From Streptomyces sp. A1136 (GTDB taxonomy: Bacteria; Actinomycetota; Actinomycetes; Streptomycetales; Streptomycetaceae): a stretch of DNA of 64,000 nucleotides. The stretch spans positions 248,001 to 312,000 of the forward strand of contig NZ_SSBJ01000001.1 in assembly GCF_004795055.1 (NCBI RefSeq), given 5' to 3'. The position numbers were made by a program, and so were the translations under genes. Under the pieces are notes generated by a model. The model was not told where the DNA came from and searched no databases. It saw only the letters and a list, made by a program, of their open reading frames with translations. Below are positions 35,815-44,678 of the stretch, one piece after another (within the stretch, counting starts at the first letter, position 1; each line of letters opens with the position of its first letter).

Positions 35815-37914
35815 TCAGCCGATCTTCACGTTCTTCTGGACGGTCGTCTGGTCGATGTCGGACGTCCGTACGGTGATGTCGATGCGCCACTCGCCCGCGA
35901 GCGGCAGTTGCACGCCGTCCGCGCTCCAGTGTCCCGAAGCCGCGTGCTCCGGGAGGACCGGAAGCGGACCGATCTCCTTGGCCGGGAGGGTGAAGGAGAT
36001 CTTCACCTCGGGGAGGTCGAGGGGTTGTCCGTCGGTGTTCTGCGCCCACAGGTGCAAGCCGTTGGCGCCGACCCGCCCCGGGGCGAGTTCCAGGCGGACG
36101 GTGCCCTTGCCCTGCGGGCCGCCGGTGTCGAAGGGCAAGGTGATCTTGACGGGGCGATTGGGTACGGCGGTGGCCGCGGACGGGCCGCGACCGGTCTCAA
36201 GTTCCGCGGTGCGCCCCGGCTCGGTGCTGGTCAGAACCGTGGTGACGGCCAGCAACGCCACCGCGACCGCCGCCTCTGCCAGGACGGTGCGGCGGAGGCC
36301 GGCGCGCCCGGGGTCCGCGTCACGCACCTGCTTGGCGCGGGCGTTGTCCTTGACCGCGCGCTGGCGGGCCAACTGCGCGGCACGTTCGGGGCTGGCGGGC
36401 GCCGTCAGCAAAGCCGCAGCCTCAGGCGCTGTCTCACCCTCCGACGCCTCGGTCCGAGGCGTTTCACGCTGCGATGTTTCACGTGAAACATCCGCCGTTT
36501 CACGACCGTCTGTTGTGCGACCCTCGCTCTCACGACCCTCTGTTTCACGTGAAACATTCGCCTGTACCGGCACCGCCGCACGGTCGGCGAGCCGGGCGGT
36601 CCAGGATCGGGAGAGATAGGCGATGCCGACGAGGACGCAGACGAGGGCGACCTTGATCAGTAGGAGCTGTCCGTAACTGGTGCCCGTCAGGGCGGACCAG
36701 CTGCCCAGCTGGCGCCAGGACTGGTAGACGCCGGTGAGGACCAGCACCAGAACGCTGATGAACGCGACCTTCGAGAAGCGCCGGACGGCCTCACGCTCCA
36801 TGCCGGGGACCTTGTACAGGGCGACCAGCAGCGCGGCCAAGCCGCCGAGCCAGGTGGCTACCGCGAGCAGGTGCAAGATGTCGACCGGCATCGCGATCCC
36901 GGGCTGGACCCCTGTGGAGGCATGCTCGGACAGGGCCCAGGTGGCGGCGATACCGCCTGCCACGACGGCCCCTCCGACACCCAGCCCGAAGGCGAGGTCG
37001 CTCGTGTCCTTCCGCTCGTTCACCGCGTCGTCGCTACCGGTTGTCCCGTCGACGTCAAGCGGTTCGGTGCCCGACCCAGCCGGTTCGGCGCCCTGTTGCC
37101 GGCGCGCGTAAGCGCCGAAGAGCACCGCCACGAAGAGCGTCGCCGCCCCGAGGAGGAGCAGCCTCGACACGAGGGACGCACCGGCCTTGGTGTCGAGGGT
37201 GCCCTTGAGCGCGTCGAGATCGAAGACGTCCGCGAACTTGCCGGAGCCCGTGTACGGGCCGCGGAGCACAAGCATCACCAGGGTGGAGGCGGTCAGCAGT
37301 ACCCAACCGCGCAGCACCAGCTTCTGCAGCGGTCGCTCGGCCGAGCCGCGACGCCAGCACAGCAGGATGAAGGCGGCGCCGCCGACGAGGATGGTGAAGC
37401 CGAGGTAGGCGGCGTACCGGGCGATGCCGTACGCGATACCTACGGGCCCGCCCCCCGCCTTCTGGGTGGGGAGGACGACCTGGGTGGCCGACGGCGCGCC
37501 GATGGAGAAGGTGAACGCACCCGAGACCGGGTGGCTGTCCGCGGAGACGGCCTGCCAGGCCACCGTGTAGGTGCCGTTGGGCAGGCCGGAGTGCAGCGCG
37601 GTGCCGTAACGGATGGTGGATCCGCTACACATGTTGCGCAACTCGCCGGTGTCGACCCGCTTGCCCCGGGGGTCCACCACCCGGATCGAGTCGTCGCCCA
37701 TGGCGACCTCCTCCGAGAAGGAGAGGGTCACCTGGGCGGGCGCCGTGGCGACCACCGCCCCGTCCTTCGGGTCGCTCGCGGTGAGTGCGGCGTGCGCCGT
37801 GGCCGGTCCGGCCGCGGTGAACAGCGTTGCCAGCAGGGCTGCGAGGACCAGCGCGAGCCGCGGCAGGAATGCCGTGGCCCGGGCGCGGGCCGGGATGGGG
37901 GCGGTGGCCGTCAT
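35815..37914 (-). CDS. CopC-CopD copper-resistance fusion with C-terminal YtkA-like domain
   Basis: The product has 699 residues. Signal peptide about 1-41, then a CopC domain beginning at the Cu-ligand histidine (AHAALTASDPKDG) with a second ligand in DSHPVSGAF; a CopD-like membrane part with about eight helices (about 150-450); a hydrophilic linker about 452-545; one helix near 560; and an outside beta domain at the C-terminus. It would bind copper outside and pass it across the membrane. Odd: the linker contains two parS palindromes read as VSRET at residues 454-458 and 476-480, plus decayed copies. It lies between dtpA and ecuC. Confidence 0.87.
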   Translation of the reverse strand: MTATAPIPARARATAFLPRLALVLAALLATLFTAAGPATAHAALTASDPKDGAVVATAPAQVTLSFSEEVAMGDDSIRVVDPRGKRVDTGELRNMCSGSTIRYGTALHSGLPNGTYTVAWQAVSADSHPVSGAFTFSIGAPSATQVVLPTQKAGGGPVGIAYGIARYAAYLGFTILVGGAAFILLCWRRGSAERPLQKLVLRGWVLLTASTLVMLVLRGPYTGSGKFADVFDLDALKGTLDTKAGASLVSRLLLLGAATLFVAVLFGAYARRQQGAEPAGSGTEPLDVDGTTGSDDAVNERKDTSDLAFGLGVGGAVVAGGIAATWALSEHASTGVQPGIAMPVDILHLLAVATWLGGLAALLVALYKVPGMEREAVRRFSKVAFISVLVLVLTGVYQSWRQLGSWSALTGTSYGQLLLIKVALVCVLVGIAYLSRSWTARLADRAAVPVQANVSRETEGRESEGRTTDGRETADVSRETSQRETPRTEASEGETAPEAAALLTAPASPERAAQLARQRAVKDNARAKQVRDADPGRAGLRRTVLAEAAVAVALLAVTTVLTSTEPGRTAELETGRGPSAATAVPNRPVKITLPFDTGGPQGKGTVRLELAPGRVGANGLHLWAQNTDGQPLDLPEVKISFTLPAKEIGPLPVLPEHAASGHWSADGVQLPLAGEWRIDITVRTSDIDQTTVQKNVKIG
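36461..36504. repeat. Decayed parS-like half sites within the CopC-CopD linker
   Basis: GTTTCACG occurs at 36461-36468 and 36497-36504, each matching eight bases of the left side of parS and then diverging. They flank the perfect parS at 36476. They look like partial or decayed copies and are not counted as binding sites. Confidence 0.5.
36476..36489. other. parS site 6, inside the CopC-CopD coding sequence
   Basis: Perfect 16-mer TGTTTCACGTGAAACA; read on the minus strand as VSRET (residues 476-480). Confidence 0.93.
36542..36555. other. parS site 7, inside the CopC-CopD coding sequence
   Basis: Perfect 16-mer TGTTTCACGTGAAACA; read as VSRET (residues 454-458), starting 66 bp from site 6. 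Confidence 0.93.
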
Positions 37915-37936
37915 GGCGTGTCAGTTCCTCGGTCCG

Positions 37937-38422
37937 TCAGTGGGCGTTGGAGCTCTGCCCGGTGTACGTGCGGTCCTTCACGTCCAGCTCGATCGTGATG
38001 GGATCGGCCTTTTCGAACTTGAGCTCGACCTTGACCTTGTCGCCGACCTTCGGCTTGCTCTTGAGGCCCATGAGCATGACGTGGCTGCCGCCGCGCTCCA
38101 GGCTGAGCCGGCCGTTCGCGGGCACGTCCAGCGAGGGGACCTGCCGCATCTTCTGGTCCTTGGTCTCATGGATCTGGAGATCGTCCGACAGCGGGCTGGT
38201 CAGGCCGGTGAGCTTGTCGGGCGTCTTCGAGTCATTGTTGATGACCATGAAGGCGCCGGCCATCTTGTCGTCGACGGGCTCGGGCATGAAGGCGCCGCTG
38301 ACCGTGAGCTTCGGCGTGGCGTCCGCGGTCGTGCCCTCGGACTCGGAAGAGCAGCCGGATATCGCGAGCGCCGCCGTCAGGGAGAGTGCGGCGGCCAGGG
38401 TACGGGTGGTGCGGGCGTTCAC
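37937..38422 (-). CDS. ecuC: Periplasmic-type copper chaperone PCu(A)C lipoprotein
   Basis: The product has 161 residues. A lipoprotein signal ends with the lipobox ISGC (Cys about 24). The copper site follows the PCuAC pattern: IHETKDQKMR and later GGSHVMLMGL, giving His/Met ligands spaced as in the family. It hands Cu(I) to the Sco protein and to the CuA/CuB sites of cytochrome oxidase. The GTG at 38422 overlaps the stop of sco (GTGA) with AAGGGAGAG upstream. In S. lividans the same pair is called ECuC and Sco. Confidence 0.92.
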   Translation of the reverse strand: MNARTTRTLAAALSLTAALAISGCSSESEGTTADATPKLTVSGAFMPEPVDDKMAGAFMVINNDSKTPDKLTGLTSPLSDDLQIHETKDQKMRQVPSLDVPANGRLSLERGGSHVMLMGLKSKPKVGDKVKVELKFEKADPITIELDVKDRTYTGQSSNAH

Positions 38423-39072
38423 GGGTTCTCTCCCTTGACGATCTTCGGCAGGTCCTTGGTGTAGTCATCGACGGTGGTGCTCTCGCCGTAGAGGAGGTAG
38501 CCCTCGTCGGTCTTGGGCGAGAACGCGATGACCTGGGCGCCGTGCATGGAGACGACGCTGCCGTCCGCCTCCGTCTTGGCGGCCTCGATACCGATGCCGA
38601 GTGACCGGGCGGCGGTCTGGATGGTGGCGAAGTCCCCGGTCAGCCCGATGAAGGACGGGTCCTGGGCCTTGAGCCACTTGCCGAGGGATTCGGGAGTGTC
38701 CCGCTGGGGGTCGGTGGTGACGAAGACGACCTGGAGCTTGTCCTGGTCCGCCTTGGGCAGTGCCTTCCTGGCGACCGCGATGTTGCTCATGGTCAGGGGG
38801 CACACGTCGGGGCAGTTGGTGTAGCCGAAGTAGATGAGCGTGGGCCGGCCCTTGGTCTGCTCGCGCAGGTTCCACGGGTTGCCGGTCGTGTCCGTGAGGA
38901 CGAGATCCGGCTTCTCGAAGGGGCGGTCGAGGACGGTCGCCGAGCCGGCCTTGGTCGTGCCGGTGATCTGGTTGACCGAACCGCCGGACTTGCTCGGCTC
39001 ACCGCCACAGGCGGTGAGGGCGAGTGCGGCCGCCGCGACGAAGGCGGCGACCGTCACACGTGTGGTGCGCAT
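38419..39072 (-). CDS. sco: Sco1/SenC copper chaperone lipoprotein
   Basis: The product has 217 residues. The lipoprotein signal ends LTACG. The thioredoxin-like domain has FGYTNCPDVCPLTMSNIAVA, with the CxxxC copper site, and a late histidine region VSMHGAQVIAFSP. Sco proteins load copper into the CuA centre of aa3-type cytochrome oxidase. The ATG at 39072 is the only suitable start. It is coupled to ecuC downstream and lies 65 bp after the YcnI-like gene. Confidence 0.93.
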   Translation of the reverse strand: MRTTRVTVAAFVAAAALALTACGGEPSKSGGSVNQITGTTKAGSATVLDRPFEKPDLVLTDTTGNPWNLREQTKGRPTLIYFGYTNCPDVCPLTMSNIAVARKALPKADQDKLQVVFVTTDPQRDTPESLGKWLKAQDPSFIGLTGDFATIQTAARSLGIGIEAAKTEADGSVVSMHGAQVIAFSPKTDEGYLLYGESTTVDDYTKDLPKIVKGENP

Positions 39073-39137
39073 GGGGTGAATCCCTGGGATCGGGGTTTCG
39101 AATGGTCTACATGACAGGGCCCGTGGGGGCCCGTGGG

Positions 39138-39851
39138 TCAGGAGGCTCGACGGCGGGAGGCGAAGCCGAACGCGACGCCACCGAGCCCCAGCACGATGCC
39201 GGCGATGCCGAGGGCGCGCGCGGTCGTGTCGGAGCCGGTCGCGGCCGCCTTGTCGTGACCGCCCTGCCCGCCCTTGGCGTCATCGGTCTTCGTGGCGTCG
39301 TCGTCGTGGTGGTCGTCGGCGCCCGCGGCGGCGGTCAGCTTGAGGACGGGCGCCGGGTTCTGCGGCTCCGGAGCGCCTGCCTTGGTCTCTTCGATCCAGC
39401 GCACGACCTCGTTGTTGTCGTAGGTCTGGATCGCCTTGAAGACCATCTGGTCCGCGTTGTCGGGCAGCTTGCCGATGGAGACCGGGAACTGCTGGAACTT
39501 GCCGGGCTCGATCTTGCCGCCGCTCCAGGTCACCTTGGTGACGGCTTCGTTGACCTGCTTGCCGTGCACGTTGAGCGGCTTGTCGAGCTTGCTCTTCTCG
39601 ACGTTCACGGTCCAGCCGGGAATGTCCTGCGGCATGACGGAGGTGAGCGGCTGGTCGATCGGGAAGTTGACCTCGACCTGCGTGGTCGACGCGTTGTCGC
39701 GCTCGTTCGGGACCTTGAAGTTGATCACCGCGTAACCGCCCTTGGCGGCCTCTCCCGGCTGGACGCCGACGTGGGCGAAGGCCGGACCGGAGAGGACGAG
39801 GACGGCGCCGGCGGCGAGGGCGGCGGCGAAGGAGACGCGAGAGGTCTTCAT
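39138..39851 (-). CDS. YcnI-like (DUF1775) copper-binding membrane-anchored protein
   Basis: The product has 237 residues. A cleavable signal ends at PAFA, leaving the conserved N-terminal histidine (HVGVQPGEAAKGGY), the Cu(II) brace histidine of YcnI. The DUF1775 beta domain runs to about 185. A stretch rich in His and Asp (DDHHDDDATKTDD) may bind metal, and a C-terminal membrane helix with RRR anchors it outside the cell. GGAG is ten bases upstream of the ATG. The genes ycnI, copCD and sco are commonly linked in Gram-positives. Confidence 0.9.
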   Translation of the reverse strand: MKTSRVSFAAALAAGAVLVLSGPAFAHVGVQPGEAAKGGYAVINFKVPNERDNASTTQVEVNFPIDQPLTSVMPQDIPGWTVNVEKSKLDKPLNVHGKQVNEAVTKVTWSGGKIEPGKFQQFPVSIGKLPDNADQMVFKAIQTYDNNEVVRWIEETKAGAPEPQNPAPVLKLTAAAGADDHHDDDATKTDDAKGGQGGHDKAAATGSDTTARALGIAGIVLGLGGVAFGFASRRRAS

Positions 39852-39958
39852 GGCGGAAACACTCCAGGGAACAGTGGTGGCATGGCCCCGCACGCGGGCG
39901 CGCGCGAGGTTCACGGCACCGGTGCTCCCGTGAAGTCCCGGGGAGTGGGGGTGCCGCG

Positions 39959-40750
39959 TCAGGCTGCGAGGGTGAGGGGCGACGTCGGCGGGCCGCGCCT
40001 GATCACGGTGTGCTGGAGCGTTCCACGACCGGTGGGGAGTTCCGGGGATGCCGCGCCCCGGGGGGCCCGCCCGAGAGGTCCGGACGCGACCGGCAGCCCG
40101 CGGACGAGGGCTCGTACGAGGGCCAGGGCGGTACGCAGTGGACGTACCGGGTCGGCCTCGGTCGACAGCCGGGACAGCTCGACGAGCCGGAACAGTGCGG
40201 CGTCGCCGCGCCCGAGCAGCCAGCCGCCGGCGAGCGCGGCCAACAGGTGGCCGATCAGCATGGCAGGGCTGAACAGCGAGGTCTGCGGGGCGTGGACCAT
40301 GTGGGCGTGCGCCATGTGCCCGTGCGCGGCCATGGCGGCCGGGTCCAACCCGGCGGCCTCCAGGATCAGCCGCGCGTCCTGCGGGCTCGGCGGTACGGAG
40401 TTGCCCCCGCAGATGAGCTGTGCGGCGAGCGCGGCGAGGGAGGAGTCCGAGGGGACGGAGTCGACCGGCGTCGCCGCGCCGTGCTGGCCGAGGCCGAACA
40501 CCGCGTGCAGCGTCACCTGGCCGGCGGCGAGACCGGCGGCGATGCCGGGCAGTGAACGCCGGCGCCCCGCCAGCGGCGCGACGATCGTGAAGAGGGCGAG
40601 GAAGCCCAGTCCCAGGGCCCACCACGGCACGGTGGCGCAGGACGCCATCGCGTGCCCGACCGCGGACAACACGACGCAGACCGCGGTGAACACCGCGGCC
40701 CGTATGACCCGGAGACCCGCTCCGGCCCGCGTCGCGTGGAGGGCAGTCAT
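39959..40750 (-). CDS. Membrane protein with His/Met-rich loop, head of the copper operon
   Basis: The product has 263 residues with about five predicted membrane helices. A loop near residues 145-165 reads AAHGHMAHAHMVHAP, a His/Met-rich stretch that could bind copper. No named domain is recognised. It lies 107 bp upstream of the YcnI-like gene on the same strand, and its position suggests a role in copper transfer; that is inference. The ATG at 40750 is used. Confidence 0.75.
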   Translation of the reverse strand: MTALHATRAGAGLRVIRAAVFTAVCVVLSAVGHAMASCATVPWWALGLGFLALFTIVAPLAGRRRSLPGIAAGLAAGQVTLHAVFGLGQHGAATPVDSVPSDSSLAALAAQLICGGNSVPPSPQDARLILEAAGLDPAAMAAHGHMAHAHMVHAPQTSLFSPAMLIGHLLAALAGGWLLGRGDAALFRLVELSRLSTEADPVRPLRTALALVRALVRGLPVASGPLGRAPRGAASPELPTGRGTLQHTVIRRGPPTSPLTLAA

Positions 40751-41023
40751 GGCCGGGCCATCATCGCACTGCCTTGCGGACCGCCATACGGCAGGTCCGG
40801 AACATCCCATCCGTCCCGACGGGGACCCGAGCGGTGTTCGAGCGGTCGACTCGCGAAGGCGCCGGGCTCGACGGTGATCCCGTCGACGCGAACCTCGCTC
40901 GCGACCTCATACACCGTCGGTCGGGAGAGTCGCATCGGCCGAACGGGGATTCCGGCGGCCGAATGAGGGCTCCGGCGGCCGCCGGGGGCTTACGGGTGAC
41001 CGAGGGCGGCAATAGGTAACGGT

Positions 41024-41506
41024 ATGAGCATCTGGTGGTCTCTCCACTTGAGGCGCGAAGCCGCGAGCGTGCCGCTCGCCAGGCGACTGCTGCTCGGGAC
41101 GATGGAGACCGCGGGGGTGGACCCGGACATCTGTTTCGATCTGTCGGTGGCGCTGAGCGAGGCGTGTGCGAACGCCGTCGAGCACGGCGGCCCGGTCGCC
41201 GACACCTCCCGTGTCGGAAAGCCGGACACCGCCGTCTGCGCCGAGTACCGCGTGACGGCCTATCTGGACGGCGACCACTGCCGTATCGAGGTGACCGACT
41301 CGGGTCCGGGTTTCCCGCCGTCGACGGTCTCCGGGCGCAGACCCCCGCCGGCCGGACCGTCGGAGAAGGAACACGGGCGGGGGTTGGGACTCATCGCGGA
41401 ACTCTCCGACCACGTCCGCTTCCGCAACCGCCCGGGCCGGGGCGCGGTGGTCAGCTTCGACAAGGTCCTCAAATGGCGCGAGGGCGCGCTGCTCAGAGTG
41501 TCGTAG
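41024..41506 (+). CDS. RsbW-like ATP-binding protein (anti-sigma kinase family)
   Basis: The product has 160 residues of the GHKL ATPase family without a dimerisation helix. N box: LSVALSEACANAVEHG; G1 box: EVTDSGPGFPP; G2: HGRGLGLIAELSDHV. These proteins include RsbW/SpoIIAB kinases that bind sigma factors or anti-anti-sigma factors, of which Streptomyces has many. There is no partner gene immediately next to it, but a SpoIIE-type phosphatase follows aminopeptidase P. A hairpin closes the gene at 41513-41543. Confidence 0.88.
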   Translation: MSIWWSLHLRREAASVPLARRLLLGTMETAGVDPDICFDLSVALSEACANAVEHGGPVADTSRVGKPDTAVCAEYRVTAYLDGDHCRIEVTDSGPGFPPSTVSGRRPPPAGPSEKEHGRGLGLIAELSDHVRFRNRPGRGAVVSFDKVLKWREGALLRVS

Positions 41507-41512
41507 ACACCG

Positions 41513-41543
41513 GTGGGCGGGTCCCCGAAGGGAACCCGCCCAC
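41513..41543. terminator. Bidirectional terminator
   Basis: Long stem of 13 pairs with one mismatch and a GAA loop between the convergent RsbW-like and aminopeptidase P genes; no T-run. Confidence 0.7.
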
Positions 41544-41587
41544 TTACGCGCGCGCCGGCCGATCGGCCCTCGGGCCGGGCCGTCCGC

Positions 41588-43054
41588 TCAGCCCTTCAGT
41601 CGGGCCATCCAGGCCTCGACCTCGTCCGAGGCGCGGGGCAGCCCAGCCGACAGGTTCCGGTTGCCGTCCTCGGTGACGAGGATGTCGTCCTCGATCCGCA
41701 CGCCGATGCCGCGGTACTCCTCCGGCACCGTCAGGTCGTCGGCCTGGAAGTACAGGCCGGGCTCCACGGTCAGGCACATGCCCGGTTCGAGCGTGCCGTC
41801 GACGTAAGCCTCGGTACGCGCGGCGGCGCAGTCGTGAACGTCCATGCCGAGCATGTGGCCGGTGCCGTGCAGGGTCCAGCGACGCTGGAGGCCCAGTTCC
41901 AGCACCCGCTCGACCGGGCCTTCCAGCAGGCCCCATTCGACGAGCTTCTCCGCCAGCACGCGCTGGGAGGCGTCGTGGAAGTCGCGGAACTTGGCGCCCG
42001 GCTTCACGGCGGCGATGCCGGCTTCCTGGGACTCGTAGACCGCGTCGTAGATCTTGCGCTGGATGGCGGTGTAGGTGCCGTTGATCGGCAGGGTGCGGGT
42101 GACGTCGGCGGTGTAGAGGGAGTGGGTCTCCACACCGGCGTCGAGCAGCAGCAGGTCGCCGGAGCGGACGTCGCCGTCGTTGCGGACCCAGTGCAGGGTG
42201 CAGGCGTGCGGGCCGGCGGCGCAGATGGAGCCGTAGCCGACGTCGTTGCCCTCGACCCGGGCACGCAGGAAGAAGGTGCCCTCGATGTAGCGCTCGGAAG
42301 TCGCCTCGGCCTTGTCGAGGACCTTTACGACGTCCTCGAAGCCGCGGACGGTGGAGTCGACGGCCTTCTGCAGCTCGCCGATCTCGAAGTCGTCCTTCAC
42401 GGCACGGGCCTCGGAGAGGTAGACGCGCAGCTCTTCGTCGCGCTCGGCGGTGACCTTGTCGGTCAGCGCCTTCTCGATGACGGCGTCGTGGCCGCGCAGG
42501 AAGCGGACCGGGCCGGTGGCCTCGGCGAGGGCCTCGGGCAGCTCGCGGACGTCCTTCGCGGGGAGGCCCAGAAGCTGCTCGGCCTCGGCGAGGGAGTGGC
42601 GACGGCCGACCCACAGCTCGCCCTGACCGGACAGCCAGAACTCGCCGTTCTCGCGGTCGGAGCGGGGCAGCAGGTAGATGGTGGCGGTGTGGCCGTTCTC
42701 GCCCGTGGGTTCCAGCACCAGGACGCCGTTCTCGGCCTGGTCACCGGTGAGGTACGCGTACTCCGTCGACGCCCGGAAGGGGTACTCGGTGTCGTTCGAG
42801 CGGGTCTTCAGCCGGCCCGCGGGCACGACCAGACGGTCGCCGGGGAAGCGCGCGGACAGGGCGGCGCGGCGCTCGGCGGTGTGGGCTGCCTGGGCGATCG
42901 GCTCCAGTCCGCGCAGCTCGGTGTCGGCCCAACCGGTGCGCATGTTCTCCGCGAGTTCCTCGCTGACGCCCGGGTACAGCCCGTTCTTGCGCTGCTTGTG
43001 CTTCTTTTGGGGCTGCTCTTCTTCCGGGGTCTCCGGGGTGAGCTCGTCAGCCAC
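41588..43054 (-). CDS. pepP: Aminopeptidase P family protein (Xaa-Pro peptidase)
   Basis: The product has 488 residues. The N-terminal creatinase-like domain (about 45-200) precedes the M24 catalytic domain with LLLLDAGVETHSLYTADVTRTLPING (metal Asp pair), LHGTGHMLGMDVHDC (metal His), a VEPGLYF Glu and VRIEDDILVTEDG Glu. It removes an N-terminal residue before proline, using two Mn ions. The first 15 residues are highly charged (KKHKQRKNG). The GTG at 43054 has GAGGAGA upstream. Confidence 0.93.
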   Translation of the reverse strand: MADELTPETPEEEQPQKKHKQRKNGLYPGVSEELAENMRTGWADTELRGLEPIAQAAHTAERRAALSARFPGDRLVVPAGRLKTRSNDTEYPFRASTEYAYLTGDQAENGVLVLEPTGENGHTATIYLLPRSDRENGEFWLSGQGELWVGRRHSLAEAEQLLGLPAKDVRELPEALAEATGPVRFLRGHDAVIEKALTDKVTAERDEELRVYLSEARAVKDDFEIGELQKAVDSTVRGFEDVVKVLDKAEATSERYIEGTFFLRARVEGNDVGYGSICAAGPHACTLHWVRNDGDVRSGDLLLLDAGVETHSLYTADVTRTLPINGTYTAIQRKIYDAVYESQEAGIAAVKPGAKFRDFHDASQRVLAEKLVEWGLLEGPVERVLELGLQRRWTLHGTGHMLGMDVHDCAAARTEAYVDGTLEPGMCLTVEPGLYFQADDLTVPEEYRGIGVRIEDDILVTEDGNRNLSAGLPRASDEVEAWMARLKG

Positions 43055-43145
43055 GTCTTCTCCTCAGCTACGACAGAACGGACCGGGTGTGGACCTCATC
43101 CATCGTATGGGTGAGCGGAAGACCCGTGTCAGGTCATGTGACAAA

Positions 43146-44678
43146 TCAGTCAAACCGGGCCGCGAGCAGCACGATGTCCTCGGCCGGGTCCCCGTCGCCC
43201 CACGCGCCCGCACCTCTCGTGCCGACGCCGCTCACGCCCGACCCCGTCACGTCGACGCCGTTCCCATCGACGCCGGGCACCTCTGCGCCGTGCGCCGCGG
43301 CACCGTCCGCCTGTGGGAAGAGGGTGCGCAGGATGTGGTCGCAGATGGCCGCCGGGTCGTCCCGGGCGCCGCGGGGAACCCCCGCGGCCGCCGCGTGCAG
43401 CCGTGCGTAGGCCCGGTCCATGGGGTCGCCGGTACGCCGCAGCAACCCGTCGGTGTACAGCAGCACCGTTTCTCCGGGAGCGGGTTCGATCTCGACGCTG
43501 GGCGCCTCCCAGCAGGCCAGCATCCCCAGGGGCGCCGACAGTGAGGTCTCCACGTACTCGGTGCGCCGCTCGCCGACGAGCAGCGGCGGGGCGTGACCCG
43601 CACCGGCCAGGACCATCTTTCGGGAGCCCGGCTCGCAGTAGGCGAACAGGGCGGTCGCCGAGCGCGCCGGCTCGGTCAGCCGCAGCAGCAGTTCGAGGTC
43701 GGACAGGACGGCCACGGGGTCCTCGCCCTCCATGACCGCGTACGCGCGCAGCGAGGCCCGCATGCGGCCCATCGCCGCGACCGCGCTCGGCCCCGAGCCG
43801 CTGACCGAGCCGACGGCCAGCCCCATGGCGCCCTCGGGCAGCGGCAACGCGTCGTACCAGTCGCCTCCGCCGCGCGGTCCGGTGTGGTGCCTGGCCGCGA
43901 GCTGCACCCCGGCGATCCTGGGCAGCCGGCTGGGCAGCAGTTCCTCGGCGACGGTGGCCAGCCGGGAGCGGGAGCGCTCGACCTCCATCATCCGCGCCAG
44001 GTGTTCGGCGGCGTGCCGGACATAGAGCCCGGCCAGGTCGCGTTGGCGTTCGCTCGGTTCGGCCTGCTCGTCGTAGAGCCAGACGGCCGCGCCCAGCCTG
44101 CCGGTGGCCTCGGCGGCCAGTGGGAGCGCGTAGCTGGCGGCGTACCCGAGCCGGGCGGCGACCTCGCGGTGCCGGGCGTCGACGGGTGCGGCGAAAGCGC
44201 TCGTCCCTGTCCCGGTGCCGGGTTCCGGGAGCACGTCGGAGCCGCCCCGCGCGTCCGGGAGTCCGTCGAGGATGCGGCCGTACGAGGTGGCGCTGCGGGG
44301 CACGGTCTCGATGTGGCCGAGGTCCGCGCGACCGAGCCCGAGGCCGATGGTGGTGCTGGGGCCGAGTCCGTCGGAGGGTTCCAGGACCACGAGGCCGCGG
44401 CGGGCTCCGACCAGCGCCGCTCCGGCGCGCACGAATTCGCGTAGGGAGGCGTCGAGATCGGCGGCCCGCGCGAGGCGTTCGGTCAGCTCGTGGAGGGTGG
44501 TCAGGTCGGAGACCATCCCCGCCAACCGGTCCTGGATGACGGTGCTCGCGGCGGGCGGCACGGTCGGGGCCGGGGCGGTCGTGCGGGTGGGAGCGGCCGC
44601 GGTGGGCGCCGCAGTGTGCGGTGACGCGGTAACTGCTGAATCGATTCCGGCCACTTTCGGCAGATGCGACGCGCTCAT
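43146..44678 (-). CDS. GAF-domain PP2C-type (SpoIIE-like) phosphatase
   Basis: The product has 510 residues: a low-complexity N-terminus (about 1-50), a GAF domain (about 60-225) and a SpoIIE/RsbU-type PP2C domain (about 240-510) with the metal motif RGGGDWYDALPL and the later VLLYTDGLLRR. Such enzymes dephosphorylate anti-anti-sigma proteins to release sigma factors. The family fits the many RsbW-like kinases nearby. The ATG at 44678 is preceded by GGCGGA. The adjacent leader region is 544 bp to the divergent gene. Confidence 0.87.
   Translation of the reverse strand: MSASHLPKVAGIDSAVTASPHTAAPTAAAPTRTTAPAPTVPPAASTVIQDRLAGMVSDLTTLHELTERLARAADLDASLREFVRAGAALVGARRGLVVLEPSDGLGPSTTIGLGLGRADLGHIETVPRSATSYGRILDGLPDARGGSDVLPEPGTGTGTSAFAAPVDARHREVAARLGYAASYALPLAAEATGRLGAAVWLYDEQAEPSERQRDLAGLYVRHAAEHLARMMEVERSRSRLATVAEELLPSRLPRIAGVQLAARHHTGPRGGGDWYDALPLPEGAMGLAVGSVSGSGPSAVAAMGRMRASLRAYAVMEGEDPVAVLSDLELLLRLTEPARSATALFAYCEPGSRKMVLAGAGHAPPLLVGERRTEYVETSLSAPLGMLACWEAPSVEIEPAPGETVLLYTDGLLRRTGDPMDRAYARLHAAAAGVPRGARDDPAAICDHILRTLFPQADGAAAHGAEVPGVDGNGVDVTGSGVSGVGTRGAGAWGDGDPAEDIVLLAARFD

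Noticed and set aside
36461..36504. GTTTCACG half sites as extra parS sites
   Set aside because: Only the left half matches; ParB needs the full palindrome, so they are recorded as decayed copies only.
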